NCBI RefSeq assembly: GCF_042652965.1
Contig: NZ_JBHSHL010000052.1
Location: forward strand, 1 to 63,820
Source: Filifactor villosus
Lineage (GTDB): Bacteria; Bacillota; Clostridia; Peptostreptococcales; Filifactoraceae
DNA: 63,820 nucleotides
Direction of reading: 5' to 3'
Below, piece by piece: positions 52,570 through 62,022 of the stretch (the stretch's first letter is position 1; every line of letters begins with the position of its first letter). The notes under the pieces were generated by a model. The model was not told the DNA's origin and made no database searches. It worked only from the letters and a program-made list of their open reading frames with translations. The translations under genes and the position numbers were made by a program.

Positions 52570-53958
52570 TTAAAATTTACATTCTTTCCCTTGATCTATA
52601 ATATGCATCATATGCGATATGTCCTCTTCCATTGTTTCCGGATCCATCCCCCCGAAGCCCAAAAGCAAAGTCGGTCTGTGATAATATCCGTGTCTATCGA
52701 AGCTTTTCATTCCCGAAATAAGGATCCCTTGTTCCCTTAATCTCTTCACAACCTCCTCCTCATCCTCCGAAACACAAAGACTGACCGCGATATGCAATCC
52801 TATTTCCGTTGTGGAAATGCTCTCTACAATCTCATACTTCATAAGCTCCCTCTTAAGGCTTTGATGTATTTTTTTGTAGTAATATTTCATCCTATTGATA
52901 TGTCTTTGATAGTAATTTTCTTTTAAAAACCTTGTAAGAAATTCCTGCTGTATACTTGAAACGGGACAACTCATAAAAGGGAGTTTCTTACTATATACCT
53001 TCATTAAACTTTTGGGAAGTACCATGTAACTTATCCTCATCGCAGGTGCAATGGTCTTGGAAAAACTACCCATGTAAATGGTTCTACCGTACTCATCCAT
53101 CGAAAATAGAGTCGGTATCGGTTTCCCGCTGTATTTAAACTCCCCATCGTAATCGTCCTCGATCAGATATCTTGACCGTTCTCCCTTCGCCCATTCAATG
53201 AGTTTTTTTCTTCGACCGATATTCATTACACAACCGGTAGGAAATTGGTGAGAGGGTGTAACAACCTGAATATTGACATTTGTGTGGTGCAACACCTCTA
53301 CATTGAGTCCGTTTTCATCAACGGGAACTTCAAGATAAGCAAAACCGTTCATTTCCAACATAGAAGGAAGTACATCGTAGCCCGGAGTTTCTATTCCGAA
53401 AATAGAGTTTTTTTCGATCAGTTGAAGGATGATTTGATACAGATACTCCATTCCTGCACTTACAACGATACAGTTTTCATCCACTTCCATATCCCTACTC
53501 TGTTTCAAATGCCTTGAAATGGCATATCGAAGTTCCTGTTTACCTTGGGGATGAGAATGGTAAACAAAGTTATAATCTCCCTGTGCCAGAACTTCACGAT
53601 ACAACTTTTGCATCGTCGAAATCGGTAGCTTTTGATGAGCGATGGCATTATGAGAGCAATCCAACTTATAATCACTTCGATTCGGGTAACAGCTCTTGTG
53701 TCTCCTATCTGTTTTTCTTTTTTGGGGATACAGATGTTCCATGTCCAAAACATAGAATCCGCTTTTTTCAACCGCCTTGATAAAACCTTCCAACTCAAGT
53801 TCTTGCAACGCTTTTATAATTGTATTTCTACTCACTCCGTAAGTGTCTGAAAAAGTTCTGATGGAACTGAGCTTCTCCCCTTCATTGTAGTGACCATGTT
53901 CTATTTTTTGTTTGATATCCTGATAAATATCCACATACAAAGGATTTTTCTCTCTCAT
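52570..53958 (-). CDS. pdxR: MocR/PdxR-type regulator (GntR wHTH + aminotransferase fold)
   Basis: The 462-residue protein has an N-terminal GntR winged helix (DIKQKIEHGHYNEGEKLSSIRTFSDTYGVSRNTIIKALQELE in adjacent pieces) and a class I aminotransferase-like domain with VVTPSHQFPTGCVM, LIEDDYDGEF and the PLP lysine in YMGSFSKTIAPAMRISYMV. Such regulators sense pyridoxal phosphate and activate pdxST. It is divergent from pdxS with a shared 126-bp control region. AAGGAGGGG precedes the ATG. Confidence 0.92.
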   Translation of the reverse strand: MREKNPLYVDIYQDIKQKIEHGHYNEGEKLSSIRTFSDTYGVSRNTIIKALQELELEGFIKAVEKSGFYVLDMEHLYPQKRKTDRRHKSCYPNRSDYKLDCSHNAIAHQKLPISTMQKLYREVLAQGDYNFVYHSHPQGKQELRYAISRHLKQSRDMEVDENCIVVSAGMEYLYQIILQLIEKNSIFGIETPGYDVLPSMLEMNGFAYLEVPVDENGLNVEVLHHTNVNIQVVTPSHQFPTGCVMNIGRRKKLIEWAKGERSRYLIEDDYDGEFKYSGKPIPTLFSMDEYGRTIYMGSFSKTIAPAMRISYMVLPKSLMKVYSKKLPFMSCPVSSIQQEFLTRFLKENYYQRHINRMKYYYKKIHQSLKRELMKYEIVESISTTEIGLHIAVSLCVSEDEEEVVKRLREQGILISGMKSFDRHGYYHRPTLLLGFGGMDPETMEEDISHMMHIIDQGKECKF

Positions 53959-54013
53959 AGACGTGTTTCCCCTCCTTTATTTCTGTACCCTTATTTTTTA
54001 TTTCTTTTGTCGC

Positions 54014-54042
54014 TTTTCATGGTACCAAATATCTCCTATTAT
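54014..54042 (+). promoter_or_regulatory. Promoter of pdxS
   Basis: TTTTCA (54014-54019) and TATTAT (54037-54042) are 17 bases apart. The related pieces TGTACCC (53973) and GGTACC (54021), about 48 bases apart, could be PdxR contact sites; this is inference. Confidence 0.5.
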
Positions 54043-54084
54043 GTCTATGTTGAGTTAAAACAAAGCAAAAAGGAGGAAATTGCT

Positions 54085-54936
54085 ATGAGATTTCAAGATA
54101 TTTACAACAGATTGCAAGGAGGAGTTATTATGGATGTTACGACTCCCGAACAGGCAAAAATCGCAGAGGAAGCAGGGGCTGTTGCCGTTATGGCATTGGA
54201 ACGTATTCCCGCAGATATCCGTGCTGCGGGAGGAGTATCTCGGATGAGCGATCCCAAGATGATCAAGGAGATTATGGACAGTGTAAATATCCCTGTAATG
54301 GCAAAAGTTCGAATCGGTCACTTTGTAGAAGCCCGTATTCTGGAAGCCATCGATATCGACTTTATCGACGAAAGCGAAGTACTCACACCCGCCGATAAGG
54401 AACACCACATTGACAAAACAGAATTTTCAACTCCCTTTGTATGTGGTGCCAGAAATTTGTCGGAAGCCTTGAGACGAATCCAAGAAGGTGCCAAGATGAT
54501 CCGTACAAAAGGAGAGGCGGGTACGGGAGATGTCGTTCAAGCCGTTTATCATATGAGGACAATTCAAAGCCAAATCAGGATGGTACACAGCTTAAAGAGC
54601 GATGAGATCTTTACAAAAGCCAAAGAACTTCAAGTTCCCTACGATTTGCTTCTGTATGTGCATAAAAACGGAAAACTTCCCGTATTGAATTTCTCGGCGG
54701 GAGGTGTCGCAACGCCCGCAGATGCGGCTCTTATGATGCATCTGGGAGCGGAAGGCGTCTTCGTCGGAAGCGGAATATTCAAAAGCGGAGATCCCAAGCT
54801 TCGAGCAGAGAGAATTGTACATGCTGTCAAACATTATAATGATCCCAAGGCAGTTGCGGAAGCACAAGAGGGATTGGGTGAAGCGATGGTAGGTCTAAAT
54901 GAAGATGAAATCAAAGTAATTATGGCAAACAGATAA
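54085..54936 (+). CDS. pdxS: Pyridoxal 5'-phosphate synthase subunit PdxS
   Basis: The 283-residue TIM-barrel protein has GGVIMDVTTPEQAKIAEEAGA with the catalytic aspartate, MAKVRIGHFVEARILEA with the first lysine, FVCGARNLSEALRRI, KGEAGTGDVVQAVYHMR and the NFSAGGVATPADAALMM phosphate site. It makes PLP from ribose 5-phosphate, glyceraldehyde 3-phosphate and ammonia. The ATG follows AAAGGAGG; the longer upstream frame covers the promoter. The glutaminase gene pdxT, normally next, is missing: a terminator follows directly. Confidence 0.95.
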   Translation: MRFQDIYNRLQGGVIMDVTTPEQAKIAEEAGAVAVMALERIPADIRAAGGVSRMSDPKMIKEIMDSVNIPVMAKVRIGHFVEARILEAIDIDFIDESEVLTPADKEHHIDKTEFSTPFVCGARNLSEALRRIQEGAKMIRTKGEAGTGDVVQAVYHMRTIQSQIRMVHSLKSDEIFTKAKELQVPYDLLLYVHKNGKLPVLNFSAGGVATPADAALMMHLGAEGVFVGSGIFKSGDPKLRAERIVHAVKHYNDPKAVAEAQEGLGEAMVGLNEDEIKVIMANR

Positions 54937-54944
54937 CCCTCGTC

Positions 54945-54981
54945 AAAAAAGGATGGCATGAATTTCATGTCATCCTTTTTT
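54945..54981 (+). terminator. Terminator of pdxS
   Basis: AAAAAAGGATG and CATGAAATTTCATG form a near-perfect stem ending CATCCTTTTTT. Confidence 0.9.
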
Positions 54982-54987
54982 CAAGTA

Positions 54988-55116
54988 CCGCTATTACCCC
55001 TTTGATACAACTCTTCATTGGAAATGTTGATGTGGAAGATTTGTACTTCGTTAGGAGATAAAACAAATTTTCTTCGTTGCAGAACGGATATGACAATCGT
55101 TCTATTGAAAATAGTA
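54988..55116 (+). repeat. R1 repeat remnant
   Basis: Diverged R1 pieces: CTATTACCCCTTTGATACAA at the left, TTTTCTTCGTTGCAGAACGG in the middle and TCTATTGAAAATAGTATTA at the right end. Confidence 0.5.
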
Positions 55117-55320
55117 TTACCTCCAGTGTTTCCTAAATAAACCCGAAGACCCAAAACGATAACAAAGTGTTTGTCAACCCCTGACTATGAATCGTAAGAA
55201 CCGGTTCTCGCGGTCATTCTTCCGAAGAGAAATCAAACGACCAAATGGAAGTAGGATAAGGCTCTTTATGAGTATCTCCATCTTGTTGAGAATACCTGTT
55301 TGAAGTTAGAACAGTTGCGA

Positions 55321-55428
55321 GGGGTCTATACACATTATGCAAACATCGTTTTCTACTTTTTTGGAGCAATTCATTTGGCATCTACCGTTCTATGGTTAAG
55401 ATGTCTTATTTAATTTGTGTAGATCCCC
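55321..55428. mobile_element. Internally deleted insertion-sequence remnant (about 108 bp)
   Basis: The left end GGGGTCTATACACATTAT and the right end TTTAATTTGTGTAGATCCCC form imperfect terminal inverted repeats. The right 65 bases (GGAGCAATTCATTTGGCATC onwards) match, in inverted orientation, the sequence at 63756-63820 at the window end. IS256-like ends are possible; no transposase is left here. Confidence 0.65.
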
Positions 55429-55482
55429 TTCTGTATAATACTTCTACATCTCTTTTTTATATTATTTTACAAAAGTTTATTG

Positions 55483-55511
55483 TTGACAAAATTTATAATT
55501 TCTTATAGAAT
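55483..55511 (+). promoter_or_regulatory. tracrRNA promoter
   Basis: TTGACA (55483-55488) and TAGAAT (55506-55511) are 17 bases apart, predicting a start near 55518, just before the anti-repeat. Confidence 0.85.
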
Positions 55512-55517
55512 AAAGTT

Positions 55518-55630
55518 AATCTCAATTGATCACCTATGAGATTACATCATAAGTTCAAATAAAAATTTATTCTAATCGTCCTCCGGGACTCCACATTGTG
55601 TGGCTAACTTGCGAAAGCAAGTTTTTTTTT
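55518..55630 (+). ncRNA. tracrRNA of the type II-A CRISPR system
   Basis: At 55526-55550 the sequence is complementary to the CRISPR repeat for 25 bases, with a single G-U wobble, and partial pairing continues to 55560 after a bulge. Downstream come hairpins GTCC/GGAC, CCACA-TTG-TGTGG and the terminator AACTTGC-GAAA-GCAAGTT (55606-55623) with nine T. The order anti-repeat, nexus-like hairpin, 3' hairpins fits II-A tracrRNAs. Length is about 110 bases. It lies upstream of cas9, in the same orientation. Confidence 0.9.
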
Positions 55631-55649
55631 GCAAACCTGTCCTTTTTGG

Positions 55650-55677
55650 TTGACATTCTCTCTAATAATAATATTAT
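55650..55677 (+). promoter_or_regulatory. Candidate promoter of the cas operon
   Basis: TTGACA (55650-55655) and TATTAT (55672-55677) are 16 bases apart, just after the tracrRNA terminator. It would give cas9 a leader of nearly 300 bases. Nothing else clear is seen in 55678-55977. Confidence 0.6.
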
Positions 55678-55977
55678 AAATATAATAAGTCTATTACAAT
55701 ATATTTGACTCGATCTCTTCTTGACACACTTTCCGAAAACGGACGAGGCGGATATTACAGAATTATACAATGTCGATGGAAGTATTTATAGAGTACGCTT
55801 ATCAATACCCATCTAAACTTTCATAGATAACAATTTGTACATCGGACATTCCTGAAATCGAAATGGAGAATAGTGCGAGCAAGTCTCTTCTCTCCCCTAT
55901 GAGCTCAAACTTTTCCTGCAAAAATCAATTTCTATGCTCACAGGCAACCCCTTATTTCAAGAAAGGAGATTAATGTT

Positions 55978-58900
55978 ATGGGAAAGCAAGCAATCTTTGG
56001 GGACTACTACATAGGTCTGGATATCGGAACTTCTTCCGTAGGCTGGGCTCTTACAGATTTGAATTACAATGTTTTAAAGTTTAACCAAAAGGCGATGTGG
56101 GGAGTTCGTTTGTTTAACGAGGGAAACACCGCTGCAGAACGTCGCACAAACCGTTCGGCACGAAGACGACTCGCTCGAAGAAACCAACGGATCCAATGGT
56201 TACAGGAGATCTTCTTTGAGGAAATCCAAAAGGTCGATCCCAAGTTTTTTCAGAGATTGAAAGACAGTAAGTATTACGTGGAAGATAAACAGGAACATCA
56301 GAAAAACTCCTTGTTTAACGATGAAGGTTTTTCGGATAAGGAGTATCACAAGAGGTTTCCCACCATCAACCACCTTAAGGTCGAGCTGATGAAGTCGGAT
56401 GAGGCCTTTGATGTAAGGCTGGTTTATCTCGCAATCGCCAACACCTTGAAACACAGGGGACATTTTATCTTCGAGGGACAGAGCCTTGAGAAGGCGACCT
56501 CCTTCGAGAATGCCTACAACGACTTTATCTTCGGTGTAAATGACTATTTTTCTTACAACGAAGAAGATGACGAAATTCCCTACACCTTCGAAGCTTCGTC
56601 CCTCGAAAATCTCAAGAACCTTCTTCTCGACAAATCCAAAAATAAGACGGAGAAGAAAAAAGAGATTGTAGCACTCTTTGAACTGTCAAAAACTTCCAAG
56701 AACTTTCCCGTTCTAAAGTCCTTGTTAGAAGCCATAGTAGGTTCCAAGGTGAATACCAAGGCTTTTTTAGGTAGCGATGTTGACGATGACAAGAAGATAG
56801 ACTTTTCGTTTTCGGACTCCTCCTTTGAAGAAAAACTCGATCAACTCGAGATTGTACTCCCCGAATACATCTCTATCCTCCATCCTGCAAAGGCGCTCCA
56901 TGACTGGGCGACCTTAGAAGAGATCCTTGGCGGAGAAGAAAGTATTTCCATAGCGAAGGTTCATCAATACATGGAGCATCAGGAGGATCTTGCAGAACTT
57001 AAACAATTGATAAAACGGGACTTCGAAAAGGAAGTATATGACGAGATCTTCAAATACGACTACATCGATTCCAATTACCACGCCTATATCTTCGGAAAAG
57101 GAAGAAAACTAAGCAAAGGAACCTATGTTTCTACTGACAAATACTCCAAAGCAAGTCAGGAGGATTTCTGCAAATTCCTCCTCAATAAACTAAAGGACAA
57201 AAAAGCGGAGAAGGACTATCAAAAGATAGGTTCCAAACTGGAGAACAATGCCTTCCTGCCGAAACAAAGAGAAAAGAGCAATTCGGTAGTTCCCTATCAG
57301 ATCCATCTGTATGAACTCAAGAAAATTCTCTCCAAGGCGGAAGTCTACCTTCCCTTCTTGTCTGCAAAGGACGAAAACGGTCTTACCAACTCAGAAAAAA
57401 TCCTTCAGATTATGACCTTCCGGATTCCTTACTATGTAGGACCTTTGAACGAGGCTCACAAAAATTCCGGTGCAAATGTATGGGTAGAACGTAAGGTGCA
57501 AGGAAGGATTTATCCGTGGAACTTCGAAGAAAAGATCGATATCCAACAGAGCGCCGAAACATTTATTCGCAGGATGACCAACAAATGTACCTATCTTATC
57601 GACGAGGACGTTCTTCCAAAAGACTCCCTCCTGTACAGCGAGTTTATGGTCCTCAACGAGCTCAATAACCTTCGTATCGACGGGGAAAAGCCGCCCGTGG
57701 AAGTAAAAACGCAAATTATCGAACAGCTGTTTAAAAAGCATTTGAAGGTGACTCGAAAAAAACTTCAAACCTTCCTTTGGAAAGAGGGTCATACCAAAAC
57801 AAGAGAAGCCGAACTCACGGGAATCGACGGTGACTTCAAGTCTTCTCTAACCTCGTACATCGCGTTCAAAAAGATCTTCGCCAAAGAGAACTTCAGTGAC
57901 AGTGAAAAGAAAATGATCGAAGATATTATCCACTCCGTCCTGATCTTTTCGGAAGATCGAACCATGCTCAAAAATAGGATTTTAAAGAAATATCCCCACC
58001 TATCCGGGGAACAGATCAAAGAGATATGCAAATTGAAATTTTCCAACTGGGGGCGTTTATCCGAGACTTTTCTGACACAGATAGAGGATGTGGATCACGA
58101 AACGGGAGAAGTATTCTCCTTGATTGAAGCTCTCAGAAGAACAAACTTCAACCTTATGGAGCTTCTCAGCGCTTCCTTCGGATTCAAAACCTCCGTAGAA
58201 GAATTCAACAGGGAACGAATTGGACTAAATGATAAGCTGGATTATAAAACCGTGCAGGAACTCTATGTCTCTCCCAAGGTCAAACGAAGTATCTGGCAGA
58301 GCCTGCAGATCGTAGAAGAACTTCGTAAAATCACCAAAAGAGACCCTTTGAGAATCTTTGTGGAAGTCGCCAGGGAAGAAGGAGAAAAAAGGCGTACGAC
58401 TTCCCGCAAAGAGCAATTAAAGGCCCTCTACTCCTCCATAAAAGAGGAAGGCGGCGATTGGCTCGAAAAACTTGAATCCCACACCGATGCACAGCTTAGA
58501 AACGAACGGCTCTATCTATATTATACGCAAATGGGACGCTGTATGTATTCCGGAGAGTCCATTGACCTAGGGGAACTCCTCAGCGGAAGCAAGGTCTACG
58601 ACATCGATCACATCTTCCCCAGAAGTCGAGTAAAAGACGACAGCCTTGATAACAAAGTCCTGGTTCAGGCAAAACTCAACAAAGATAAATCGGACACCTA
58701 TCCGATTGAACCTTCTATTCAAGCAAAAAACTCCGCCTTCTGGAAGCTTCTTTTGGACAAAGGTCTGATTTCAGCAAAGAAGTACCAACGCTTGACCAGA
58801 ACAAGTTCTTTCTCGGAACAAGAATTGGCAGACTTCATCAATCGGCAAATCGTGGAAACCAGACAGTCATCCAAGGCAGTGATTCAGTTGCTGGGACAAG

Positions 58901-60072
58901 CCCTCCCCGATACGGAGGTCGTTTACTCCAAGGCAGGAAACATCTCCGACTTCCGAAAGGAAAACAGTCTGTTTAAGGTTCGGGAAATGAATGACCTTCA
59001 CCATGCAAAAGATGCCTACTTGAACATCGTGGTCGGAAACGCCTACCATACCAAGTTTACCAAGAGCCCGATCCACTTTATTCGTTCCAACAAACCCTAT
59101 AGTTTGAATCACAAGGCAATGTTCGAAAGAGAGATCAAATCAGGAAAGATTACTGCATGGATCCCGGGAGAACACGGAACTGTTGAAACTGTTCGAAGAA
59201 ACCTTGCTAAAAACAACATCCAATACACCCGACTCTCCTATGAGGAGAAAGGAGAACTCTTTAAAAATAACCCTTTAAGAAAAGGCTATGGTCAACATCC
59301 TCTAAAATCAGATCCCAGGATGCAGGATATTTCAAAGTATGGGGGCTATAACAAGGTAACAGGATCTTACTACTGCCTGGTAGAACATACCAAGGGCAAG
59401 AAGAGGATAAAAAGCCTAGAATGTATCCTGCTTCCCTATGCCAAAGAGATCCGACTCCATCCTGATAAACTGAATCAATACTTGATCCATAGAGAAAATG
59501 AACCACTTACAGATCCCAAGGTTCTGATCGAAAAGATAAAAATAGGCACCCTATTTGAGATCAACGGTGCTCCCGTTCATCTCACCGGAAGATCCAATGA
59601 TAATTTGTTGTTTCAACATGCTCTTCAGCTTGTTTTAAGTCCGGAGAATGAACTCTACCTTAAGAAGGTCCTTAAGTTCATCGATCGGTATAAAAAATCC
59701 GCTAACAAAATTTCGATTACCGAGCATGACGGTATCTCACAAGAGGAGAACCTGAGACTGTACAACGTGTTTTCAGAAAAACTCGACCATACAAGGTATT
59801 CCATCCTATTTAATGCACAAAAGGGGGTCCTTAAAGAGAGAGAAGAACTCTTCCAGTCTCTGCCTCTCGAAATTCAAGTACAGACTCTGGGACAGATCCT
59901 ATACTTCTTCCAGTGCAATCGCGTACTTACAGACCTTTCGACCATAGGAAAAGGAAAAACACTGGGGACAGTTCTGTTCTCTAAAAATATCTCCAACTGG
60001 AAGAGCGGTAAGATCATCCACCGGTCGATCACAGGCCTCTTCCAACAAGAAATTGACTTGATGAAGCTATGA
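55978..60072 (+). CDS. cas9: CRISPR-associated endonuclease Cas9 (type II-A)
   Basis: The 1364-residue RNA-guided nuclease has RuvC-I with Asp15 (YYIGLDIGTSSVGWAL) and an Arg-rich bridge helix (TNRSARRRLARRNQRI). It has RuvC-II with Glu796 (RIFVEVAREE), the HNH domain with YDIDHIFPRS (His878), and RuvC-III with HHAKDAY (His1008/Asp1012). All catalytic residues are present, so it should cut both strands. Length and the csn2 gene fit II-A Cas9 of Firmicutes. The C-terminal 250 residues form the PAM-reading part; the PAM cannot be read from sequence. AAAGGAGA precedes the ATG; the stop overlaps cas1. Confidence 0.97.
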   Translation: MGKQAIFGDYYIGLDIGTSSVGWALTDLNYNVLKFNQKAMWGVRLFNEGNTAAERRTNRSARRRLARRNQRIQWLQEIFFEEIQKVDPKFFQRLKDSKYYVEDKQEHQKNSLFNDEGFSDKEYHKRFPTINHLKVELMKSDEAFDVRLVYLAIANTLKHRGHFIFEGQSLEKATSFENAYNDFIFGVNDYFSYNEEDDEIPYTFEASSLENLKNLLLDKSKNKTEKKKEIVALFELSKTSKNFPVLKSLLEAIVGSKVNTKAFLGSDVDDDKKIDFSFSDSSFEEKLDQLEIVLPEYISILHPAKALHDWATLEEILGGEESISIAKVHQYMEHQEDLAELKQLIKRDFEKEVYDEIFKYDYIDSNYHAYIFGKGRKLSKGTYVSTDKYSKASQEDFCKFLLNKLKDKKAEKDYQKIGSKLENNAFLPKQREKSNSVVPYQIHLYELKKILSKAEVYLPFLSAKDENGLTNSEKILQIMTFRIPYYVGPLNEAHKNSGANVWVERKVQGRIYPWNFEEKIDIQQSAETFIRRMTNKCTYLIDEDVLPKDSLLYSEFMVLNELNNLRIDGEKPPVEVKTQIIEQLFKKHLKVTRKKLQTFLWKEGHTKTREAELTGIDGDFKSSLTSYIAFKKIFAKENFSDSEKKMIEDIIHSVLIFSEDRTMLKNRILKKYPHLSGEQIKEICKLKFSNWGRLSETFLTQIEDVDHETGEVFSLIEALRRTNFNLMELLSASFGFKTSVEEFNRERIGLNDKLDYKTVQELYVSPKVKRSIWQSLQIVEELRKITKRDPLRIFVEVAREEGEKRRTTSRKEQLKALYSSIKEEGGDWLEKLESHTDAQLRNERLYLYYTQMGRCMYSGESIDLGELLSGSKVYDIDHIFPRSRVKDDSLDNKVLVQAKLNKDKSDTYPIEPSIQAKNSAFWKLLLDKGLISAKKYQRLTRTSSFSEQELADFINRQIVETRQSSKAVIQLLGQALPDTEVVYSKAGNISDFRKENSLFKVREMNDLHHAKDAYLNIVVGNAYHTKFTKSPIHFIRSNKPYSLNHKAMFEREIKSGKITAWIPGEHGTVETVRRNLAKNNIQYTRLSYEEKGELFKNNPLRKGYGQHPLKSDPRMQDISKYGGYNKVTGSYYCLVEHTKGKKRIKSLECILLPYAKEIRLHPDKLNQYLIHRENEPLTDPKVLIEKIKIGTLFEINGAPVHLTGRSNDNLLFQHALQLVLSPENELYLKKVLKFIDRYKKSANKISITEHDGISQEENLRLYNVFSEKLDHTRYSILFNAQKGVLKEREELFQSLPLEIQVQTLGQILYFFQCNRVLTDLSTIGKGKTLGTVLFSKNISNWKSGKIIHRSITGLFQQEIDLMKL

Positions 60073-60941
60073 GTTGGAGAACCCTTGTAATATCCGGCAG
60101 GGCGAAGCTGGATTATAAGATGAATTACTTGGAGGTAAGAGGAGACACGACGACCAAAGTCCACCTTAGCGAGATCAACACCCTGATCATCTCAAACACG
60201 GCCGTGTCTCTCACCGCCTACCTCCTCTGTGAGCTGACCAAAAACAAGATCAAGGTCATCTTCTGCGACGAAAAAAGAAACCCCTGTTCGGAATTGGTGT
60301 CCTACTACGGAAGTCATGATACAAGTGCCAAGATAAGAAGACAGGCCGTCTGGGAAGAAGATACCAAGAACCTCGTGTGGACCGAGATCGTAAGAGATAA
60401 GATCACCAAACAGATGGAGGTCTTAGAGAGATGTGGCAGAAAAGAGTATCTTATGCTGGAGACCTATCTTGACGAGCTCGTCTATCGGGATGAGACCAAC
60501 CGTGAAGGGCATGCCGCCAAGGTATACTTCAATGCCCTTTTCGGTATGGGTTTTTCTCGAAAGGCTGATAACAGCATCAACGCCGCCCTTAATTTCGGCT
60601 ATTCGCTCCTGCTCTCGGCCTTTAACCGCGAGATCGTCGCCAATGGATATATCACTCAACTTGGGATCGCACATAACAATATGTACAACAACTTTAACCT
60701 GTCCTCCGACCTGATGGAACCCTTTCGCCCTCTGGTTGATGAGTTAGTCTATAAGATGAATCCGGAAGTGTTCTCTCGAGAGGAAAAAATCGAAGTTTTA
60801 AAAATGCTCCAACAAGAAGTAATCCTCGATGACAAACGCCATCTGGTCGACAACGCAATCAAATTATATTGTAAAAGTGTCTTGGATGCCCTGGATGAAA
60901 GAGACATCCTTTTGATAAGGTTTTATAGAAATGAGCTATAG
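60069..60941 (+). CDS. cas1: CRISPR integrase Cas1
   Basis: The 290-residue protein has the type II Cas1 pattern: WRTLVISGRAKLDYKMNYLEV, the N-terminal beta domain, and the catalytic part with YFNALFGMGFSRKADNSINAALNFGYSLL and the LGIAHNNMYNNFNLSSDLMEPFRPLVDELVY segment, where metal-binding Glu, His and Asp are expected. With Cas2 it inserts new spacers at the leader end. It overlaps cas9 by four bases. Confidence 0.96.
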   Translation: MSWRTLVISGRAKLDYKMNYLEVRGDTTTKVHLSEINTLIISNTAVSLTAYLLCELTKNKIKVIFCDEKRNPCSELVSYYGSHDTSAKIRRQAVWEEDTKNLVWTEIVRDKITKQMEVLERCGRKEYLMLETYLDELVYRDETNREGHAAKVYFNALFGMGFSRKADNSINAALNFGYSLLLSAFNREIVANGYITQLGIAHNNMYNNFNLSSDLMEPFRPLVDELVYKMNPEVFSREEKIEVLKMLQQEVILDDKRHLVDNAIKLYCKSVLDALDERDILLIRFYRNEL

Positions 60942-61251
60942 ATTTATGAGAGTCCTCGTATTTTTTGATCTTCCCACAACTACAAAAAAAGACATACGAG
61001 AATATACCAAATTTCGCAAGTTTTTGATTCGTAGCGGTTTTGTAATGATGCAGGAATCCGTATATTCAAAGATCGCCCTGAATACGACAGCCGTGGATGC
61101 CATTGTTCGCAATGTACGGAAAAACAAACCTCCCTCCGGTCTGGTCCAACTCTTAAGCGTTACGGAAAAACAATTCTCTCGAATGGAGTTTATTGTAGGG
61201 GAATCAAAAAAAGATGTGCTCGACACGGATGACAGGTTGGTGATATTGTGA
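60931..61251 (+). CDS. cas2: CRISPR adaptation protein Cas2
   Basis: The 106-residue ferredoxin-fold protein begins MSYRFMRVLVFFDLPTTTKKD, with the conserved first-strand aspartate, and has GFVMMQESVYSKI. It is the structural core of the Cas1-Cas2 integrase. It overlaps cas1 by 11 bases and csn2 by four. An internal ATG at 60946 is an alternative start. Confidence 0.95.
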   Translation: MSYRFMRVLVFFDLPTTTKKDIREYTKFRKFLIRSGFVMMQESVYSKIALNTTAVDAIVRNVRKNKPPSGLVQLLSVTEKQFSRMEFIVGESKKDVLDTDDRLVIL

Positions 61252-61928
61252 AGTTAATGCACCCGAGCTTCGATAGCCCCTTGGAATTTGTTGAGGGAAT
61301 AGCGAACATATTGATCCTTGAGAATAAGAAACTTCGAGTGGAACTGATAGAAGAGCTTCTCCTTCAGGCAGAGACCGGAGAGGGAACCTTTGTCCTCTCC
61401 GAGGAAGAATCCATCCTTAGAATAGACAAAACAGCTCACCTCATCATCGATCCCTTTTCTTTGGATGTAAATCAAAAGAAGGTCCTCTCAAAGATCCAAT
61501 TAACACTCAAAGAACTTGCATCAGACGAAAACAACTATATGGAAAGCATGAGGATAGTCGGAGAACTCACCTCCTACTTCGAAGGCTTGGCGGACCAGGT
61601 CGACTATCCTCTCTCTTTCAAAGATCCCTTAGACCTTCAGGATCTGATTAAGCTCTCGGGAGCAAAGGTCGAAACCTCGGAAGCCTCATTTTTTGAAAAC
61701 CTGTGGAACTATGTCAGTCTGATCAACAGTGTTTTGGGCACCCCCCTTTTTATCTTTGTCAATCTGGGCCTCTTTGTTCAGGAAGAAGAACTTCAGGAGT
61801 TATATAAGATCTCGAATTACAAAAAAATCCATCTTCTTTTTATCGAAAGCCTCGATTTAAGATCTCATACTCTATTTGAGAGAATCACCATTATCGATAA
61901 TGATCTATGTGTGATAAAAAACTTTTAA
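61248..61928 (+). CDS. csn2: CRISPR adaptation protein Csn2
   Basis: The 226-residue protein has the Csn2 pattern: NILILENKKLRVELIEELLLQ, DKTAHLIIDPFSLDVNQKKVLSKI and LFIFVNLGLFVQEEELQELYKISNYKKIHLLFIES in neighbouring pieces. Csn2 forms a DNA-encircling tetramer that helps spacer uptake and marks the locus as II-A. It overlaps cas2 by ATGA-type coupling. The CRISPR leader follows. Confidence 0.93.
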   Translation: MKLMHPSFDSPLEFVEGIANILILENKKLRVELIEELLLQAETGEGTFVLSEEESILRIDKTAHLIIDPFSLDVNQKKVLSKIQLTLKELASDENNYMESMRIVGELTSYFEGLADQVDYPLSFKDPLDLQDLIKLSGAKVETSEASFFENLWNYVSLINSVLGTPLFIFVNLGLFVQEEELQELYKISNYKKIHLLFIESLDLRSHTLFERITIIDNDLCVIKNF

Positions 61929-61951
61929 ACCCTTTGAATTAATGCTATAAT
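61923..61951 (+). promoter_or_regulatory. Candidate leader promoter of the CRISPR array
   Basis: TATAAT lies at 61946-61951. A weak TTTTAA, overlapping the csn2 stop, lies 17 bases upstream. The leader of about 70 bases ends with repeated TTTGAGG-like pieces before the first repeat. Confidence 0.5.
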
Positions 61952-62022
61952 AAAGTGAATTGAACATCTATGAATCCGTGTAGTGATGGCACGATTTATT
62001 TTCAACTTTGAGGTTTGAGGTT

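Noticed and set aside
53890..54084. 65-codon N-terminal extension of PdxS
   Set aside because: It runs through the pdxR start and the shared promoter; the ATG at 54085 has a strong AAAGGAGG site and gives normal PdxS length.
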